Positions 8,019-10,781 of a stretch of DNA of 10,781 nt are shown one piece after another. Where the stretch lies: the NCBI GenBank assembly GCA_964417895.1, contig CAYQJS010000094.1, positions 1 through 10,781 of the forward strand. The letters run 5' to 3'. The DNA is from CAYQJS01 sp964417895. GTDB taxonomy: Bacteria; Chloroflexota; UBA6077; SHYK01. A model generated the notes under the pieces. It searched no databases. It had not been told where the DNA came from and saw nothing but the letters and a program-made list of their open reading frames with translations. Each line of letters starts with the position of its first letter. Position 1 is the first letter of the stretch. Position numbers and translations under genes: made by a program.

Positions 8019-8076
8019 CCCTCACCCGGCTTGCCCGCTGTCGCGGGCTGCGCCGGCCTCTCCCAGAGGGAGAGGC
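8019..8076. repeat. Compound palindromic repeat (two stems)
   Basis: Stem one is GCCCGC (8033-8038) with GCGGGC (8043-8048). Stem two is GCCTCTCCC (8056-8064) with GGGAGAGGC (8068-8076) around AGA. The unit begins CCCTCACCC, like the inserted repeat at 4753. It ends 7 nt from the lipoprotein stop codon and may terminate that transcript. REP-like element; no coding content. Confidence 0.5.
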
Positions 8077-8083
8077 GGAGACG

Positions 8084-9766
8084 TTACTCTTTGTCCCAGG
8101 TGAAGACGTTCCACCCGGAGTTGTGCGGGTGGATGTCGCCGCGCACGGTGCGGAGCGCGAGGATCGGCCGCGGCTCCCAGTAGAGCGGCATGAGCGCGAT
8201 GTCTTCCATCATTGTCTGGACCTGGTCGCGCAGCAGCGGCACCCGCTCTCTGGCGTCGATGGTTGTCGCCAGGCGATCGAGCAGCGCATCGGCTCGCGGG
8301 TTGACGTAGCCCGCTCGGTTGCGGCCGCTCCAGCGGTTCGCGGCGGAGGCGATGTCGCGCGAGTCGTACCGCACCAGAAGCGTGTCGATGAAACCGCCGG
8401 TCAGGAGCGGCCCGGAATGCTGAGCCGTGTGCTCGCGGTCCTCGGCGCGGGCCGGGGGAATGACGTAGATCTTCGAGTCTACACCCACGCCTTTCCACTG
8501 GTCGGCGACGATGGCAAGGGCCTTCTCGCTGGACTGCGGGTTCATCCACAGCTCCATCTCGAACCGCTCCCCGCTGGGCCCATGCGCCAGGGTCCCATCC
8601 GCACCTCGCTCCCACCCCCCCTGCGACAGGAGCTGCTGGGCGCGGGCCCGGTCGTAGGGGTACTTCGGGATGGCGCTCTCGAGCTCTCGTCGGACCGGCT
8701 CGTCGGGCCGGAACCAACTGTCGGCGGCTGGCCCGAGGCCGAGGGTCATGACATCCGCCAGCGCCTGCCGATCCAGGGCGTGGTACAGCCCCTGCCGCAC
8801 TGACAGGACAGGGAACCCGTTCCTGGGCCGCGCCAGGTCCTGGCCCATCTGCGGCTCGAAGTACTGTATGCGAGGTATCGGCTCGACGCGGACCTGGTGA
8901 CCCGTGCCCTCCCACCGCCGCCTCAGCTCCGCGGCCTGCTCGATCTCGATGCTGGGTGGCAGGACGAGATCGACGGCGCCGGCCAGGGCGTTCGCGAGGA
9001 GGGCGCTGGTGTCCCGGATGAAGCGCACAAAGACGCGATCCAGCGGCGGCCGCCCCTGCCAGTAGTCGTCGAAGCGTGCCATCTCCATGTGCGAGCCGCG
9101 CTCCCAGTTCACCAGGCGGTACGGGCCGAGGCCGACGAATTCGCCGGTGAAGCGCGGACTGTTGATGAAGGCTTCCTTGTCGGTCGTGTAGATGCTCTCC
9201 AGGAGGTGCCTGGCCACGGGCGCGATGACCCTCGTGTCCAGAGCGCGGACGTCGACCCTCGACCAGTGGATCACGACGGTGCTCGCGTCCGGCGCGGTGG
9301 CCGACTGCATGATGCGGGCCTGCCCGGTGTAGGCGTGGGCCAGGTCCGGATCTTTGTGCAACTGGACGGAGAAGAGTACGTCGGCGCTGGTGAACGGCGC
9401 GCCGTCGTGCCACCGCGCGTTCTCGCGCAGCTTCCACGTGACGTCCATGGAGCCGTCGGCGTTGCTGAGCCACGTACCCTTCTCGGCAGAGGGCAGCTCG
9501 ACGGCGAGCTGTGGCTGGTCCACCTCGTAGGGATCGGTGACCGTGAGGAGGTCCTGCATCAGCGAGCCCGCTTCGCCGGCGCCGCCGCGACTGCCGCCCT
9601 CGCCCGTGAAGCCGTCGATCGTGGCCGGCTCTCGGAGCACGGCGATGGTGAGCGTCTTCGGGCCGCGCGCCTGCCCCGACCCGGGGGGTGCGGCGCCGCC
9701 CGGCCCGGCGGCGGGAGCGCACGCGCTCACCACGACAAACAGCGCGACAAACAGAAACACGATCAT
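8084..9766 (-). CDS. ABC transporter solute-binding lipoprotein, oligopeptide (SBP family 5) type
   Basis: The product is 560 residues. A hydrophobic leader IVFLFVALFVVV runs into the lipobox VSAC with Cys16, so it is predicted to be lipid-anchored outside the cytoplasmic membrane. The mature part follows the DppA/OppA layout: an N-terminal TLTIAVLREPATIDGF, then VTWKLRENARWHDGAPFTSADVLFS in several adjoining segments (near 109-133, the family signature), GLGPYRLVNW, SVRQGLYHALDRQALAD, and a C-terminal LMPLYWEPRPILAL. It would bind peptides or similar solutes for import. The leader has no Lys or Arg before its hydrophobic core, which is unusual. An in-frame TGA three codons upstream and GAGGT 6 nt before ATG 9766 fix this start. 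No permease or ATPase gene is in the window, so it is orphaned here. It converges on the amidase and lies 183 nt downstream of the iron-enzyme gene. Confidence 0.94.
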   Translation of the reverse strand: MIVFLFVALFVVVSACAPAAGPGGAAPPGSGQARGPKTLTIAVLREPATIDGFTGEGGSRGGAGEAGSLMQDLLTVTDPYEVDQPQLAVELPSAEKGTWLSNADGSMDVTWKLRENARWHDGAPFTSADVLFSVQLHKDPDLAHAYTGQARIMQSATAPDASTVVIHWSRVDVRALDTRVIAPVARHLLESIYTTDKEAFINSPRFTGEFVGLGPYRLVNWERGSHMEMARFDDYWQGRPPLDRVFVRFIRDTSALLANALAGAVDLVLPPSIEIEQAAELRRRWEGTGHQVRVEPIPRIQYFEPQMGQDLARPRNGFPVLSVRQGLYHALDRQALADVMTLGLGPAADSWFRPDEPVRRELESAIPKYPYDRARAQQLLSQGGWERGADGTLAHGPSGERFEMELWMNPQSSEKALAIVADQWKGVGVDSKIYVIPPARAEDREHTAQHSGPLLTGGFIDTLLVRYDSRDIASAANRWSGRNRAGYVNPRADALLDRLATTIDARERVPLLRDQVQTMMEDIALMPLYWEPRPILALRTVRGDIHPHNSGWNVFTWDKE

Positions 9767-9788
9767 GCATCTACCTCATCGGATATGT

Positions 9789-9858
9789 CCCCCCCTCGAT
9801 CGGGGAGGGCTGGGAGTCATGCCCCCTCCCCCTCGACGGGGGAGGGTTGGGGAGAGGG
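9789..9858. repeat. Two G/C-rich palindromic units upstream of the lipoprotein gene
   Basis: The second unit has perfect 9-bp arms CCCTCCCCC (9824-9832) and GGGGGAGGG (9838-9846) around TCGAC, followed by TTGGGGAGAGGG as in the 7976 copy. The first unit (9789-9809) is an imperfect CCCCTCGATCGGGGAGGG-like palindrome, perhaps a shortened copy. They occupy the 5' leader of the lipoprotein gene and could affect its expression. Confidence 0.5.
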
Positions 9859-9864
9859 TGACCG

Positions 9865-9952
9865 TTCAACAAGCTGCTAAAAACCCGCTCATCCTGAGCT
9901 TGTCGAAGGACAGGCTCACCACGAGCGGAACCCAACCTTCAGCTGCCTGTTA
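9865..9952 (-). repeat. Intergenic repeat, copy A (inverted relative to copy B)
   Basis: Read on the minus strand it contains TTGGGTTCCGCTCGTGGTGA, then GCCTGTC, then CTTCGACAAGCTCAGGATGA and GCGGG. It can fold on itself through the CCGCTC/GAGCGG ends. It reaches the last codon of the iron-enzyme gene and fills the gap to the G/C-rich palindromes. The same order of motifs appears on the plus strand at 10693-10781, with 15-18 extra bases in the middle. Confidence 0.6.
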
Positions 9953-10684
9953 GAACCCGCCCCTGGTCCCTCGTCCCTGGAGCGTGAGCTTGAACACCTG
10001 GCGCATCTCGTCCTGCAGCTCGGGCGTGTCCACGTAGTCGCGCACCACGTTGGCGCCCATCTCCGCATGGTCGAGGTCGACGTCCGCGTGCTCGATCCGC
10101 TCGGCGAGTGCCCTCTCCGGGTGCTTGACGCCGAGCGCGACGTATTCTCGCCGCAGGTCTTCGATCTCCTGCAGCAGCTTCTCCCTGATGCCGGGGATTC
10201 GCTTCTCGCCCTCGCCGACGAGGGCGCTGCCGAACGAGACCGCCCAATGAGTGGTGCGATGGAGCTGCAACCACCATCCCGAGAGGATGAACGCCTCTGG
10301 CGACGCGTCCTCTTTCACCAGACGCTGGACCTCCTCGGGGGCCACGCCGAACTCGTAGGCTTCCCAGCGGTTGAGCTCGCCGTGCGCGGGGAGCAGGTCC
10401 GGATCGACGGACACCTGGCCGGCCTCGTCGACCAGCTTGCGCAGCTGCATCTTCCTCACGGATTTGACTGGACACATGATGTATCGATCGCCGTTGCGAG
10501 TGATGTTGGGGTCGCCGCCCCGATAGCGCTCGCGCTTCTCTTGCGCGAGCTGCTCCATGGTGCGCCCGCGAACGCCGCGCTCGCGCAGCAGCTTGCCTCC
10601 TAGCCGCTCGCGGCGGTACCCCTCGAGCTCCTTCAGGAACTCGTCGCCCGGTACCTGCGTGCGCTGCAATGTCGTTTGAGCCAT
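9950..10684 (-). CDS. Probable heme-oxygenase-like iron-containing redox enzyme
   Basis: The product is 244 residues, almost wholly helical and without a signal peptide. The C-terminal helix reads IEHADVDLDHAEMG with H199, D203 and H206, the HxxxDxxH motif of heme-oxygenase-like diiron oxidases (relatives of UndA, CADD and PqqC/TenA folds). A central helix WWLQLHRTTHWAVS (137-150) and RWEAYEFGVAPEEV (106-119) fit the helices that carry other ligands and substrate contacts in that fold. I cannot assign every ligand, since candidates include E108, H146 and E157. An N-terminal segment of about 60 charged residues (RRERLGGKLLRERGVRGR) and NGDRYIMCPVKSVRKMQLRK precedes the core. Such enzymes use O2 on small substrates, but the substrate here is unknown. 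The start is ATG 10684 with AAGGGGGA a few bases upstream, inside copy B of the repeat. The function is inferred from one motif plus the overall pattern. Confidence 0.6.
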   Translation of the reverse strand: MAQTTLQRTQVPGDEFLKELEGYRRERLGGKLLRERGVRGRTMEQLAQEKRERYRGGDPNITRNGDRYIMCPVKSVRKMQLRKLVDEAGQVSVDPDLLPAHGELNRWEAYEFGVAPEEVQRLVKEDASPEAFILSGWWLQLHRTTHWAVSFGSALVGEGEKRIPGIREKLLQEIEDLRREYVALGVKHPERALAERIEHADVDLDHAEMGANVVRDYVDTPELQDEMRQVFKLTLQGRGTRGGF

Positions 10685-10690
10685 GATGTC

Positions 10691-10781
10691 CCCCTTCAGC
10701 AGGCTGCTGAAAAGATTGGGCTCCGCTCGTGGTGAGCCTGTCGAACCACATGGGGCCCTTCGACAAGCTCAGGGTGAGCGG
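10691..10781 (+). repeat. Intergenic repeat, copy B, running off the right edge
   Basis: It starts with a perfect palindrome TTCAGCAG-G-CTGCTGAA (10695-10711), then TTGGGCTCCGCTCGTGGTGA and GCCTGTCGAA, a short spacer, and TTCGACAAGCTCAGGGTGAG. The CCGCTC and GAGCGG ends can pair to form a long imperfect hairpin. Its left part forms the 5' leader and Shine-Dalgarno of the iron-enzyme gene. Compare copy A at 9865-9952, which lies in the opposite orientation. Confidence 0.6.

Noticed and set aside
7976..8076. CRISPR-like repeats
   Set aside because: The units are palindromic and differ from one another, with no regular spacers; they fit REP-type elements instead.
8022..9770. A 582-codon minus-strand frame overlapping the solute-binding lipoprotein
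   Set aside because: It is a shifted frame of the real gene, rich in Arg and Ala, with no motif; the 560-residue frame has a lipobox and family signature.
9939..10766. A 275-codon minus-strand frame over the iron-enzyme gene
   Set aside because: Shifted frame rich in Arg and Gly; the 244-residue frame has a good ribosome site and the HxxxDxxH motif.

Overview
This is a GC-rich bacterial window whose genes resemble those of Chloroflexota and Actinomycetota. The hints are a short DrrC-type UvrA beside VOC and AraC genes, G/C-rich palindromic repeats between genes, and widespread repeats containing a GACAAGCTCAGG-type core. No rRNA or single-copy marker gene is present, so the assignment is tentative.

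Left end, minus strand (1-2643): a compact three-gene set reads AraC-type regulator, then VOC-fold protein, then a short UvrA-like tandem ABC ATPase that runs off the left edge. It looks like a self-contained, regulated drug-response or resistance unit.

Mosaic region (about 2710-5591): this is the disturbed part. An open frame joins the front half of an HNH nuclease to the back half of a GNAT acetyltransferase. A complete-looking IS30-family element follows, and its end supplies the stop codon of the chimera. Next is the tail of a large regulator (cyclase/ATPase type), broken by a 39-bp palindromic insertion with a 5-bp target duplication. Then come two small genes, DUF6883-like and DUF4926-like, and a second degraded copy of the same regulator tail. 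The small gene pair therefore sits between two related tail fragments.

Metabolic region (5716-9766): an alpha/beta hydrolase overlaps the start of an amidase-signature enzyme by 4 bp. Both converge on an oligopeptide-type solute-binding lipoprotein on the minus strand, with strong hairpin repeats between them. A link such as amide or peptide uptake and cleavage is possible, but no permease or ATPase of the transporter is in view.

Right end (9767-10781): a minus-strand gene for a probable heme-oxygenase-like iron enzyme (HxxxDxxH motif) is bracketed by inverted copies of one intergenic repeat. The best candidates for something undescribed are the repeat that behaves like a miniature transposon, the small DUF6883/DUF4926 cassette between duplicated gene tails, and the repeat-bracketed iron enzyme. 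No tRNA, rRNA or CRISPR array was seen.
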